Positions 26,745 through 35,019 of a stretch of 64,000 bases of DNA are shown piece after piece. The stretch lies in the NCBI GenBank assembly GCA_018268675.1, contig JAFDWB010000086.1:1-64000 (forward strand), written 5' to 3'. How positions within the stretch are numbered: position 1 is the first letter of the stretch; the number at the start of each line of letters is the position of its first letter. Position numbers and translations under genes: made by a program. Source of the stretch: Actinomycetota bacterium (GTDB taxonomy: Bacteria > Actinomycetota > Thermoleophilia > Solirubrobacterales > 70-9). Below the pieces are notes generated by a model, which saw only the letters and a program-made list of their open reading frames with translations, was not told the origin of the DNA and searched no databases.

Positions 26745-27661
26745 ACCAAGCCTCCGACCAGGGCGCTCGCGAGGCCGACCAGGGCCAGCGCGCAGCCGCC
26801 GGCGAGCAGGCCGGGGACGCGCAGGATGCGCATCTTCGCCTGCGCCGTCTCGGTCACCGCGAGCGCCGCGCAGAGCACCGCGAGGCCGAGCCCGAGCCAG
26901 CCGAGCTGCGCCCAGAAGCCGCCCCAGTGCGGGCCGAAGAGCTCCGCCGCCAGCACCAGCACGATCCAGTGGCGGGCGGCGCCGCTCCACTCGAGCAGCG
27001 CCAGGTCGCGCCCCGCGTACTCCAGCAGCGGTCCCTCGTGGATCATCGTCAGCTCGAGGTGGGTGTCGGGATTGTCGATCGGCTGGCGGCCGGTCTCGAC
27101 CAGGACGACGAGCGCGAAGGCGGCCGCCCCGCACCAGTGGGCGGGCTCTCCCCACGGCGCCGCGCCGCCCGCGGCGGCGCTCATCGCCACCAGGTCGGTG
27201 CTCGCGGCGGGCAGCGCGGCGAGCAGGAGGGTGAGCAGCAGCAGCGGCTCGGCGAAGACGGCGAAGGTGAGATCGCGGGCCGACCCCATCAAGGCGAAGC
27301 CGGAGCCGGTGTCCCAGCTCGCGGCGGCGAGCGCGAAGCGCCCGAGGGCGAGGAGCCCGACGAGGACCAGCGCGTCGTTGCCGAGCGACCAGTCGGGGGC
27401 GCGGCCGGCGATCGGGACCAGGAGCAGCGCCGGCGCGGTGGCCGCCGCGACGAGGCAGGGCGCCAGGCGGTAGACGATCGTGGTCGGCTGGGGATCGACC
27501 GCGCTCTTCCCCCAGAGCCGGCGCAGGTTCCGGTACGGCTGCAGCGGCGAGGGGCCGCGGCGACCCTGCAGGCGCGCCTTCAGCGACTGCACGGCGCCGG
27601 GCAGGAGCGGCGCCAGGGCGAGCCCGCCGAGGACCTGGACCAGGGCGGCGACGGCGGTCAC
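26741..27661 (-). CDS. hycD: Hydrogenase-4 membrane subunit (NuoH/HycD-like)
   Basis: A 306-aa NuoH-family subunit with about eight transmembrane helices. Conserved loops are RLQGRRGPSPLQPYRNLRRL near the N-terminus and ETGRQPIDNPDTHLELTMIH in the middle, the family signature where the peripheral arm docks. It links the Fe-S/NiFe arm to the antiporter-like subunits. The GTG start at 27661 overlaps the hyfB-like stop (GTGA). Confidence 0.9.
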   Translation of the reverse strand: MTAVAALVQVLGGLALAPLLPGAVQSLKARLQGRRGPSPLQPYRNLRRLWGKSAVDPQPTTIVYRLAPCLVAAATAPALLLVPIAGRAPDWSLGNDALVLVGLLALGRFALAAASWDTGSGFALMGSARDLTFAVFAEPLLLLTLLLAALPAASTDLVAMSAAAGGAAPWGEPAHWCGAAAFALVVLVETGRQPIDNPDTHLELTMIHEGPLLEYAGRDLALLEWSGAARHWIVLVLAAELFGPHWGGFWAQLGWLGLGLAVLCAALAVTETAQAKMRILRVPGLLAGGCALALVGLASALVGGLV

Positions 27662-29610
27662 CCGATCGCCCCCACCCGCAGCAGGACCAGCATCGTCAGG
27701 ACGAGGGCGAGGAGGTAGGCGGCGTAGGCGCGGACGCTCCCCGACTGGATCCGGCGCACCAGCGCGGCGCCGGCGAGGGCGCGGTCGCGGAGCGGCCGGT
27801 AGAGGTGGGTGTCGAAGCGGTGCGGGATCTCGCCGCGGTAGGTGACCGACTCGACGATCCCGGCGGTGCGCGTCACCTCGACCTCCCGCCGCGGGCGCAG
27901 CAGCGCACCGAGGACGAGGACGAGCGGCTTCGTGAACCCGGCCGAGGTCCAGCCCAGCGCCGGCTCGACCCGCTGCCCGCAGGCCCAGGCGGGGACCGGG
28001 GCGGCGCGGCGCCCGCCGCGCAGGCGCCAGGCGAGCGCGGTGAGGCCGACGATGCCGAGCAGCAGCCAGGGCGAGGGCAGCGAGCCGGTCCCCGGCAGCG
28101 CGAGCGCCGCGCCACCCGCCACCGTGGGCGCGCCGGGCGCGAGCTTGGCCAGCGCCGGGACCAGCAGCCCCGGTACCGCGGCAAGGGCGACGCAGCCGCC
28201 GGCCAGGGCCACCGGGGCGAGGCGCATCGCCCGGCCCGGCTCGACCGCGCCCCCCACCTCCGGCCGCCGCGGCGACCCCAGCAGCACGAGCCCGGTCGCC
28301 TTGGCGAAGCAGAACAGGGCGAGCGCGGCGGTCGCGGCGAGCCCCGCGGCCGCGACCCCGCCCGCGAGCCCGGTCCCCAGCGCCGGCCCGAACGCGACGT
28401 GGACGAGCGCCTGCAGCGTCAGCCACTCGGAGACGAAGCCGTTCAGCGGCGGCACCCCGGCGATCGCCGCGGCGCCGAGGAGGAAGCCGGCGCCGGTCCA
28501 CGGCATGCGCCGCAGGAGGCCGCCGAGGCGGTCGAGATCGAGCGACCCGACGGCGCGCTCGAAAGAGCCGGCGGCGAGGAAGAGGAGGCTCTTGAAGACG
28601 GCGTGGTTCAGGACGTGGAGGAGCGCCGCGGCGAAGGCGATCCCGGCCCAGGTGCGGTCCCCCTCCCAGAGGAAGACGAGGGCGGCGCCGAGCGCCAGGG
28701 CGACGATGCCGACGTTCTCGATCGAGCTGAAGGCGAGGAGGCGCTTCAGGTCGCGCTGGACGAGGGCGAAGAGGACGCCGCCGAAGGCCGAGAGCAGCCC
28801 CGCCGCGAGCAGGGCCAGCCCGACCCAGAGGGGGACCGGCGCCGCCCACTCGAACAGCACCCGGACGAGGCCGTAGATCGCGACCTTCACCATCACCCCC
28901 GACATCAGCGCCGAGAAGTTGCTCGGGGCGACCGGATGGGCACGCGGCAGCCAGGCGTGGAGCGGCATCAGCCCCGCCTTGGTGCCGAACCCGATCAGCG
29001 CGCCGACGATCACCAGCGTCTGCACGGCCGCGCCCTGTCCGGCGAGCGCGCCGGGGTCGGCCAGCGCCCCATAATGGGCGAGCGCCAGCATCGCGATCCA
29101 GACCCCGGTGCCGCCGAGGTGGGTGACGGCGAGGTAGACGAAGACGACGTGGCGGACCTCGGCGTCGCTACGGCGGACCAGGATCGCCGCCGCCGGGGCG
29201 AGCGTCATCAGCTCCCAGGCGGCGAGGAACACCGCCGCGTCGCGGGCGGCGACGACGCCGCCGAGCGCGAGCAGGAAGAGCCCGCCGAGGGCGACCAGCC
29301 ACCGTTCGCGGGGCGCGCCGCGGAGATATTCGCGGCCGTAGGCGAGGGCCGGGAGGGCGACGAGCGCGATCGTGGCGAGGAAGAAGCCGCTGAGCCCGTC
29401 GACGCCGAGCGCGGGCTCGAGCCCGTCCTGGAAGCCGGAACCGAGCGGCGCCACGCCGCAGAGCACCGCCGCCCCGGCGACGCCCGCGAGGCTGATCCCC
29501 GCCGCCTGTAGCGCCAAGGCGGCGCCGCTCGGCAGCCGCAGGAGCGGTCCCACGGTCCCCGCGAGGAGGAGGGCGGCCCCGAGGACCGCCGCCGCTTCTG
29601 CTGCTCCCAA
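27658..29610 (-). CDS. hyfB: Hydrogenase-4 component B-like proton-pumping subunit
   Basis: A 650-aa protein of the NuoL/MrpA/HyfB family with about 15-16 hydrophobic segments. AAWELMTLAPAAAILV holds the membrane glutamate and GFGTKAGLMPLHAWLPRAHP the ion-path loop. LNHAVFKSLLFLAAGS marks the second half channel. It is the first structural gene, 10 nt after the ArsR gene, so the two share a transcript. Confidence 0.9.
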   Translation of the reverse strand: MGAAEAAAVLGAALLLAGTVGPLLRLPSGAALALQAAGISLAGVAGAAVLCGVAPLGSGFQDGLEPALGVDGLSGFFLATIALVALPALAYGREYLRGAPRERWLVALGGLFLLALGGVVAARDAAVFLAAWELMTLAPAAAILVRRSDAEVRHVVFVYLAVTHLGGTGVWIAMLALAHYGALADPGALAGQGAAVQTLVIVGALIGFGTKAGLMPLHAWLPRAHPVAPSNFSALMSGVMVKVAIYGLVRVLFEWAAPVPLWVGLALLAAGLLSAFGGVLFALVQRDLKRLLAFSSIENVGIVALALGAALVFLWEGDRTWAGIAFAAALLHVLNHAVFKSLLFLAAGSFERAVGSLDLDRLGGLLRRMPWTGAGFLLGAAAIAGVPPLNGFVSEWLTLQALVHVAFGPALGTGLAGGVAAAGLAATAALALFCFAKATGLVLLGSPRRPEVGGAVEPGRAMRLAPVALAGGCVALAAVPGLLVPALAKLAPGAPTVAGGAALALPGTGSLPSPWLLLGIVGLTALAWRLRGGRRAAPVPAWACGQRVEPALGWTSAGFTKPLVLVLGALLRPRREVEVTRTAGIVESVTYRGEIPHRFDTHLYRPLRDRALAGAALVRRIQSGSVRAYAAYLLALVLTMLVLLRVGAIG

Positions 29611-29620
29611 CTCGCCGGAC

Positions 29621-30019
29621 CTACCGCGACCCGGTCCGCGGGGTCGAGGCGCGTTCCGCGGGCGCCTCCTCCCCCAGCTCCCCGAGCAGCGCGTGCGCTT
29701 CCTCCAGGTGGGAGCCGATCACCTGCCGGGCGCTCTCCATCAGCTGGAAGATCCGCGGGTCGCGGACGCTGTAGTGGACGCTCGTGCCTTCCTTGCGCGC
29801 CTCCAGGATCCCCGCCCGGCGCATCGCCGCGAGGTGCTGAGAAGCGCCGCTGGAGTCGATCCCGAGCTCGGCCTGCAGCTGGCCGACGGTCATCTCGCCG
29901 TCCCGCAGCAGCCCGACCACCCGCACCCGCACCGGGTGCCCGAGCGTGCGGAAGAACTCCGCCTTCACCTGGTGGATCGGCTGCCCCGCCGCTCGCGCCT
30001 CACGCTTCGTCGCTGTCAT
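29621..30019 (-). CDS. ArsR/SmtB-family transcriptional regulator
   Basis: A 132-aa winged-helix repressor. RTLGHPVRVRVVGLLRDGEMTVGQLQ leads to the recognition helix GASQHLAAMRRAGI and the wing ARKEGTSVHYSVRDP. There is no ELCVCDLC-type metal site, so a metal signal is not indicated. Its position at the head of the hydrogenase-4-like operon matches M. tuberculosis Rv0081, an ArsR-type regulator in front of a similar gene set. A perfect inverted repeat just upstream is the likely self-operator. Confidence 0.9.
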   Translation of the reverse strand: MTATKREARAAGQPIHQVKAEFFRTLGHPVRVRVVGLLRDGEMTVGQLQAELGIDSSGASQHLAAMRRAGILEARKEGTSVHYSVRDPRIFQLMESARQVIGSHLEEAHALLGELGEEAPAERASTPRTGSR

Positions 30020-30032
30020 CCGTTAGGACGTT

Positions 30033-30052
30033 ATCTTAAAAGCCAATAAGAT
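30033..30052. promoter_or_regulatory. Candidate ArsR operator, ATCTTA-N8-TAAGAT
   Basis: ATCTTA (30033-30038) and TAAGAT (30047-30052) form a perfect inverted repeat in an AT-rich patch, 13-33 nt upstream of the ArsR start codon. A dyad of this size and place suits a dimeric ArsR repressor controlling itself and the operon. Binding is inferred. Confidence 0.6.
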
Positions 30053-30065
30053 TCGCCCGCGCCGT

Positions 30066-30107
30066 CAGCTGTTCCTTATGCCGACCCCTCCGGCAAAAAG
30101 AACAGCT
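30066..30107 (-). repeat. Family A hairpin overlapping the rapZ stop codon
   Basis: The arms CAGCTGTTCCTTATGCCG (30066-30083) and CGGCAAAAAGAACAGCT (30091-30107) pair with two mismatches. The rapZ stop codon (30106-30108) lies inside the right arm. This is the third family A copy and a likely terminator between rapZ and the ArsR operon. Confidence 0.85.
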
Positions 30108-30969
30108 AACCGTCGATGTCGACGTCGCGGTGCTTCACCCGCACCACCACGTCGTCGCGGTTCTCGAGGTCGCGGCGGATGCGGTCGGCGACGGTGACCG
30201 AGCGGTGGCGGCCGCCGGTGCAGCCGATCGCGATCGTCAGGTGGCTCTTCCCCTCGGCGACGTAGGCGGGGACGAGGAACTCGAGCAGCGGCATCAGCCG
30301 GCCGTAGAACTCGCCCGCCTGGGTCCCCGACTCGACGTATTCGCGGACCGCCTGGTCCTGGCCGGTCTGCGGGCGCAGCTCGGGGTCGTAGTGCGGGTTG
30401 GGCAGGAAGCGGACGTCGAGGGTGAGGTCGGCGTCGCGCGGCGGCCCGTTCTTGAAGCCGAAGGTGAGCAGGGTGAGCGCCAGCTTTTCGTCGCGCTCGG
30501 TGCCGAGCAGCTCTTCGGAGATGCGGCGCCGCAGTTCGTTGCCGGTCAGGTCGGTGGTGTCGATGACGATGTCGGCGCGCTCGCGCAGCGGCGCCAGCAT
30601 CGCCCGCTCGGCCCGGATGCCGTCGACGATCCGCCCTTCCGGCGCCAGCGGGTGGCGGCGGCGGGTCTCCTTGTAGCGGTCGAGCAGGGTCTGCTCGTCG
30701 GCCTCGAGGAAGAGCAGTTTCGGTTCCGGCCCCTCGCGTTCGAGGTCGTCGATCACCTGCTGGAGGTCTTCGAAGTACTCGCCGCCGCGCACGTCGGAGA
30801 CGATCGCCGCGCGCTCCACCCCGCTGCCCTCGTGGATGAAGAGCTCGCCCAGCCCGGCGATCATCCGCGGCGGCAGGTTGTCGACGCAGAAATAGCCGCC
30901 GTCCTCGAAGGCGGCGATCGCTTCCGACTTCCCCGCGCCAGAGTGCCCGGTGATGATCACCAGGGTCAT
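30106..30969 (-). CDS. rapZ: RNase adapter / nucleotide-binding protein RapZ (YvcJ family)
   Basis: A 287-aa P-loop protein. Walker A GHSGAGKS lies at residues 7-14 of the form starting at 30969 (MTLVIITGH). The upstream in-frame ATG would overlap uvrC and adds non-conserved residues. Later motifs are DVRGGEYF, LTFGFKNGPPRDADLTLDVR, FLPNPHYDP and the C-terminal GCTGGRHRSVT. In Gram-negatives RapZ directs RNase E to small RNAs; in Gram-positives it is a GTP/ATP-binding protein of unsettled role. The order uvrC-rapZ is conserved in Actinobacteria, where whiA usually follows. No whiA is seen here. Confidence 0.95.
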   Translation of the reverse strand: MTLVIITGHSGAGKSEAIAAFEDGGYFCVDNLPPRMIAGLGELFIHEGSGVERAAIVSDVRGGEYFEDLQQVIDDLEREGPEPKLLFLEADEQTLLDRYKETRRRHPLAPEGRIVDGIRAERAMLAPLRERADIVIDTTDLTGNELRRRISEELLGTERDEKLALTLLTFGFKNGPPRDADLTLDVRFLPNPHYDPELRPQTGQDQAVREYVESGTQAGEFYGRLMPLLEFLVPAYVAEGKSHLTIAIGCTGGRHRSVTVADRIRRDLENRDDVVVRVKHRDVDIDG

Positions 30970-31009
30970 CTCGCGGCGCGCTTTCGCCTCCTGCGGGGTG
31001 TCGATCTGG

Positions 31010-32917
31010 CTAGCCAATGCGGTGCAGTTGCTCGTGGATCTCACGACCGAGTTTGCCAGGCAGGCCGGGCACGCTCTCGAGTTCCTCCCGCGAGGCGGCG
31101 AGAAAGCGCTCCGGCGAGCCGAAATGCTGGAGCAGGGCGCGCTTGCGGGCGGGGCCGACGCCCTTCAGCTCGTCCAGCACCGAGCCGGTCATCGCCCGGT
31201 CGCGGCGACCGCGATGGTGTTCGATCGCGAAGCGGTGCGCCTCATCGCGGACCCGCTGCAGAAGTTGGTTGCCCTCCGATTCGCGCGGCAGCTCGAGCGG
31301 CGCCGCGCGGCCGGGGACGAAGACCTCCTCCTCGCGCTTGGCGAGGCTGACGATCGTGACGCCGAGGTCGGCGAAGGGCGCCAGCGCCCGCATCCCGGCG
31401 GCGAGCTGTCCTTTGCCGCCGTCGATCATGATCAGGGACGGCAGCGAGGCAAAGCTCGCGTCACGCTTGCCGTCGTGCGGGGAGAGGTCGTTCTGCTCGA
31501 AGTAGCGGTTGAGGCGGCGGGTCAGCACCTCCTCCATCGAGGCGAAGTCGTCGGGGCCCGCCTCGCCGGGCTCGCGCAGGTCGCCGCGCACTTTGAAGCG
31601 CCGGTAGTCGGACTTCTTCGGCGCGCCGCCCTCGAAGACGACCATCGAGGCGACCGTGTGCTCGCCGCCGATCGTCGAGATGTCGAAGCCCTCGATGCGG
31701 ACCGGCAGCTCCTCCATCCCGAGCGCGTCGGCGAGTGCGCTGAGGCTCTCGACCCGGCGGGCGCGGCGGTGCTCGCGGCGCAGGCGGTCCTGGTCGAGCG
31801 CCAGCTGGGCGTTCCGTTCGGCGAGTTCACGGAGGCGGCGTTTGTCGCCCCGCTCGGCGGCGTGGACGGCGACCGCGGTGCCGCGGCGCTCGCTCAGCGC
31901 CTCGGCGATCATCGGCGCGCGGTCGCGCAGGTAGGGGCCGACGATGATCGTCCGCGGCATCGAGGGCGAGGCCGAGTAGTACTGGCCGATGAACTCCTCG
32001 GTGACCTCGGCGACGTCGCGTTCGCCTTCGTTGTCGAGGTAGAAGCTCTGGCGCTCGGCGAGGATGCCGTCGCGGACCTGGAAGACCTGGGCATTGGCGT
32101 CGGCGCCCTCGACCGCGACGCCGATCAGGTCGGCGGTCCCGACCGTGCCGCCGGCGACGCGCTGGCGCTCGAACAGGGAGCGGATCGCCTTGAGGCGGTC
32201 GCGGTAGATGGCGGCGCGCTCGAATTCCTCGGCGCCAGCGGCCTCGGCCATCTTCGCTTCCTGCTCCTTTTCCACCTGGCGATAACGGCCGGAGAGGAAA
32301 TCGACGATCGCCTCGATGTTGCGCCGGTACTCCTCCCGGGAGACGTGGCCGACGCAGGGCGCCCCGCAGCGCTTGATGTAGTAGTCGAGGCAGGGGCTGC
32401 CGGAGCGGCGGCCCGGCTCGGCGCCCTCACAGGTGCGGAACTGGAAGAGTTTGCCGAGCAGGTCGAGGGTCTCGCGCAGGCGCTTGGCACTCGAGAACGG
32501 GCCGAAATAGGCGCGGTGGGCGCGGTGCTTCTCGCGGGTGAAGTAGACGCGCGGGTAGTCCTCGTCGAGGCTGACCGCGACGTAGGGGTAGGACTTGTCG
32601 TCGCGGAGGCGGATGTTGAAGCGCGGGCGGTGGCGCTTGATGAAGCTCTGCTCGGTGAGGAGCGCCTCGGCCTCGCTCGAGGTGACCAGCGTGTCGATCC
32701 GGTCGATGCGACTGGTGAGGCGCGGCTCGCCACCGCTGAAGTGGGACGCGATCCGTTTCTTGATCGAGCGCGCCTTGCCGACGTAGAGGAGCTCGTCGTC
32801 CTCGCCGTAGAAGAGGTAGACGCCGGGCTGGTCGGGGAGCTTGCGGCGCTGCTCGGCGATCCGCTCGGCCCGCCCGAGCGCCCCATTCCCGTTCCCGTTC
32901 TCGCTGCCTGCTGCCAT
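31010..32917 (-). CDS. uvrC: Excinuclease ABC subunit C
   Basis: A 635-aa nucleotide-excision-repair nuclease. The GIY-YIG domain (LPDQPGVYLFYGEDDELLYV) makes the 3' incision. It is followed by a cysteine cluster (GSPCLDYYIKRCGAPC), a UVR helix pair around residue 205 (EKEQEAKMAEAAGAEEFERA), an RNase H-like 5' nuclease domain, and C-terminal helix-hairpin-helix motifs (VGPARKRALLQHFGS). The ATG at 32917 is chosen, since the longer frame upstream is antisense to the next gene. rapZ follows 40 nt downstream. Confidence 0.97.
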   Translation of the reverse strand: MAAGSENGNGNGALGRAERIAEQRRKLPDQPGVYLFYGEDDELLYVGKARSIKKRIASHFSGGEPRLTSRIDRIDTLVTSSEAEALLTEQSFIKRHRPRFNIRLRDDKSYPYVAVSLDEDYPRVYFTREKHRAHRAYFGPFSSAKRLRETLDLLGKLFQFRTCEGAEPGRRSGSPCLDYYIKRCGAPCVGHVSREEYRRNIEAIVDFLSGRYRQVEKEQEAKMAEAAGAEEFERAAIYRDRLKAIRSLFERQRVAGGTVGTADLIGVAVEGADANAQVFQVRDGILAERQSFYLDNEGERDVAEVTEEFIGQYYSASPSMPRTIIVGPYLRDRAPMIAEALSERRGTAVAVHAAERGDKRRLRELAERNAQLALDQDRLRREHRRARRVESLSALADALGMEELPVRIEGFDISTIGGEHTVASMVVFEGGAPKKSDYRRFKVRGDLREPGEAGPDDFASMEEVLTRRLNRYFEQNDLSPHDGKRDASFASLPSLIMIDGGKGQLAAGMRALAPFADLGVTIVSLAKREEEVFVPGRAAPLELPRESEGNQLLQRVRDEAHRFAIEHHRGRRDRAMTGSVLDELKGVGPARKRALLQHFGSPERFLAASREELESVPGLPGKLGREIHEQLHRIG

Positions 32918-32947
32918 CCCCCTAAGGGTAGGCTGCCGCCCAGCGCA

Positions 32948-32991
32948 GCTTCCGAGCTTTCCTGCCATATATGGCGGCAAAGCTCGGAAGC
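32948..32991. repeat. 21-bp hairpin in a divergent promoter region
   Basis: The arms at 32948-32968 and 32971-32991 pair with two mismatches around centre CCATATATGG. Unlike most hairpins here it lies between divergent genes (uvrC minus, enoyl-CoA hydratase plus), where a terminator is not needed. It could be an operator or an insulating element. Confidence 0.7.
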
Positions 32992-33022
32992 ACGCGGAGA
33001 CAGGGAGACGAGGAGGAGCCAG

Positions 33023-33835
33023 ATGAACACCCCACCGGAACTGAACACCTTGCGGATCGAGGTCGAGGGCGAGCTCGCGACGCTGACCCTCGACCGGCCC
33101 GAGGCCTTCAACGCGATGAGCCCGGAGATGATCGGCGAGCTCGTCGTCGCGATGGCCTGGCTCGCCGACCAGGGCCGGTTCCGCGCCCTGATAGTCACCG
33201 GCGCGGGCGCCGCGTTCTGCGCCGGCGGCGACGTCGGCTGGTTCCGCAAAGGGATCGAGGACGCCGACCACGACATCGCCGCCGACGTCCGCCGCGGCGC
33301 CGACGCCCTCCACGCCGCGATCATCGACCTCCACCGGATCGAGGTCCCGGTGATCGCCGCGGTCAACGGCCCGGCCGCGGGCGCCGGCTTCTCCCTCGCC
33401 CTCGCCTGCGACCTCCGGATCGCCGCCGACGGCGCCTTCTTCGCCCCCGCCTACGGCCGCATCGGCGCCTCGCCGGACGGCGGCATGACCTACTTCCTGC
33501 CCCGCGTGGTGGGACCGGCCAAAGCCCTGGAGCTCCTCCTCGACGACCCGAACCTGAAGGCCGAGGACGCCCTCGCGATGGGCCTGGTCACCCAGGTCGT
33601 CCCCGCCGACGAGCTGATGCCCCGCGCCCGCGAGCGCGCCGCCAAGCTCGCCCGCCTCGCCCCCCACTACGTGAAGATGGCGAAGCGCCTCGTCGCCGTC
33701 AGCCTTGAGAACCCGATCGCCGACCACCTCCAACTGGAGCGCCACGGCATCGCCGACAGCATGGCCACCGAGGACGCCCGCCGCGGCGTCACCGCCTTCT
33801 TCTCCGGCGAGACGCCCGAGTTCACGGGCCGGTAA
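33023..33835 (+). CDS. Enoyl-CoA hydratase/isomerase
   Basis: A 270-aa crotonase-family protein with a strong ribosome site (AGGAGGAG, about 33010-33017) before the ATG. The CoA-binding loop AGAAFCAGGDVGWF and the oxyanion-hole motif NGPAAGAGFSLALACDLRIA are intact. In the second catalytic area, FAPAYGRIGASPDGGMTYFLPR has Pro-Asp in place of the usual hydratase glutamate, so isomerase or another crotonase reaction is possible. It acts on acyl-CoA thioesters in the cytoplasm. It is a single gene, divergent from uvrC. Confidence 0.9.
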   Translation: MNTPPELNTLRIEVEGELATLTLDRPEAFNAMSPEMIGELVVAMAWLADQGRFRALIVTGAGAAFCAGGDVGWFRKGIEDADHDIAADVRRGADALHAAIIDLHRIEVPVIAAVNGPAAGAGFSLALACDLRIAADGAFFAPAYGRIGASPDGGMTYFLPRVVGPAKALELLLDDPNLKAEDALAMGLVTQVVPADELMPRARERAAKLARLAPHYVKMAKRLVAVSLENPIADHLQLERHGIADSMATEDARRGVTAFFSGETPEFTGR

Positions 33836-33938
33836 TTCGGATCACACGCCGGCTACCGCCCGGACTGCCGGCTGGCGCCCCTCGCCGCGCCCATCCCACC
33901 CGGTGACGGATCTGTCGCAGCCCCGGCGCCCTTCAGCA

Positions 33939-33989
33939 CGGTGAGTTCGCAGAACCCCGCGAATAGCGCGGAAAGTGCGAACTCACCGG
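33939..33989. repeat. Family B hairpin between convergent genes
   Basis: Arms GGTGAGTTCGCA and TGCGAACTCACC enclose an inner CCGCG/CGCGG stem. It is the second copy of the family also seen at 15434 and 50452. It probably helps end transcription from the hydratase gene. Confidence 0.85.
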
Positions 33990-34014
33990 GGGACGGGGCG
34001 GGTGCGACCGGTGG

Positions 34015-34055
34015 TGCTCGTTCCCGTACGCGCCATCCGCACACGGGAACGAGCA
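34015..34055. terminator. Perfect 13-bp hairpin between convergent genes
   Basis: TGCTCGTTCCCGT (34015-34027) pairs exactly with ACGGGAACGAGCA (34043-34055). It lies between the hydratase gene and the minus-strand MaoC gene, and is likely a second, opposite-facing terminator. Confidence 0.7.
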
Positions 34056-34113
34056 ATAACTTCTGACCATCGACCCTCGGCACCGCTGTGGCGGTGCCGC
34101 CCGGGCGGCAAAC

Positions 34114-34584
34114 TCAGGCCGGGGCCAGCAGGCGGGTGACGGATTCGCCGACGAAGCTTGGCTTGTCGGCGCCCTCGACGGTGATCGTGAACTTGGTGAT
34201 CGCCTGCCACCAGCCGCCCTCGAGCTCGTCGAAGGAGACCAGTTCGGCGGCGCCGACGATGCGGCTGTCGACCGGAACCGGGGCGGGGAAGCGCACCTTG
34301 TTCCAGCCGTAGTTGATCGCCAGGGCGAAGCCGCCGGCCTGCATCAGCGCGCGGCGGAAGGAGTCGGCCAGCGAGAGGGTCAGGTTGCCGTGGGCGATCG
34401 TCACGCCGTAGGGGCTCTCCCGTCTCGCCCGCTCCGGGTCGACGTGGATCCACTGGTGATCGCCGGAGACCTCGGCGAAGGCGTCGATCAGATCCTGGGT
34501 TACCGTGCGCGCGTCGCTCGGGCCGATCTCCTGGCCGACGATCGCCTTCATCCCCTCGACGCCGTGCACCTCGACGCTCGCCAT
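34114..34584 (-). CDS. MaoC-like (R)-specific enoyl-CoA hydratase
   Basis: A 156-aa hot-dog-fold hydratase. The hydratase-2 motif DAFAEVSGDHQWIHVDPERA carries the catalytic Asp and His, followed by YGVTIAHGNLTLSL. It resembles single-domain dehydratases such as M. tuberculosis Rv0130. The start is coupled to the cupin gene stop (TGATG). It hydrates trans-2-enoyl thioesters to (R)-3-hydroxyacyl products, and the chain length is unknown. Confidence 0.9.
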   Translation of the reverse strand: MASVEVHGVEGMKAIVGQEIGPSDARTVTQDLIDAFAEVSGDHQWIHVDPERARRESPYGVTIAHGNLTLSLADSFRRALMQAGGFALAINYGWNKVRFPAPVPVDSRIVGAAELVSFDELEGGWWQAITKFTITVEGADKPSFVGESVTRLLAPA

Positions 34585-34970
34585 CAGTCGCTCCACCAGT
34601 TCGGCAGGACCTCGCCGTCGTTCGGGTGGTGGGCGCCGACCGCCAGCACCGAGAGCCCCTCCGGGCCGGCCTCGAAGCAGCGCACGACCTCGGGGGAGAC
34701 GCGGATCGCGTCGAGCTCGACCAGCTCGACGATCTCGTCGCCGACTTTCACCCGCCCGCTGCCGGCGATCACCACGTAGATCTCCTCGGCGTCGTCGTGC
34801 TTGTGGCCGAACGGCATCCGTTTGCCGGGCTTCACCTTGATGTGGCCGAGGCCGGTCCGCTCGGCCTCGAGGTCCCCCCGGGCGAAGCGGGCTTCCTGGA
34901 ACTCGCCGACCCCGAACTCCGGCGCCGAGTCCTTCACCTCGGTCAGGTTCTTGTGCGTGTAGTCGGCCAT
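34584..34970 (-). CDS. Small cupin-domain protein
   Basis: A 128-aa single cupin. Motif 1 PFGHKHDDAEEIYVVIAGSG has two His and a Glu as candidate metal ligands, and motif 2 lies around VSPEVVRCFEAGPEGL. The start MADYTHKNL at 34970 has GGAGATCG before it. The cargo is unknown. It is translationally coupled to the MaoC gene and lies divergent from the FAD oxidoreductase. Confidence 0.85.
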   Translation of the reverse strand: MADYTHKNLTEVKDSAPEFGVGEFQEARFARGDLEAERTGLGHIKVKPGKRMPFGHKHDDAEEIYVVIAGSGRVKVGDEIVELVELDAIRVSPEVVRCFEAGPEGLSVLAVGAHHPNDGEVLPNWWSD

Positions 34971-35019
34971 CGATCTCCTCTCGTCCAGCCCGGTTGACGT
35001 GTTCCGTAGCCTACGAATC

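Noticed and set aside
27805-29511. Long Arg/Glu/Gly-rich plus-strand frame opposite hyfB
   Set aside because: Low-complexity antisense shadow typical of high-GC DNA. The minus strand encodes a clear NuoL-like protein.
22756-29610. Complex I (nuo) operon
   Set aside because: Subunit set and order lack nuoE, F, G, I and J, and the large subunit has NiFe cysteine pairs, so a hydrogenase-4-type complex is a better match.
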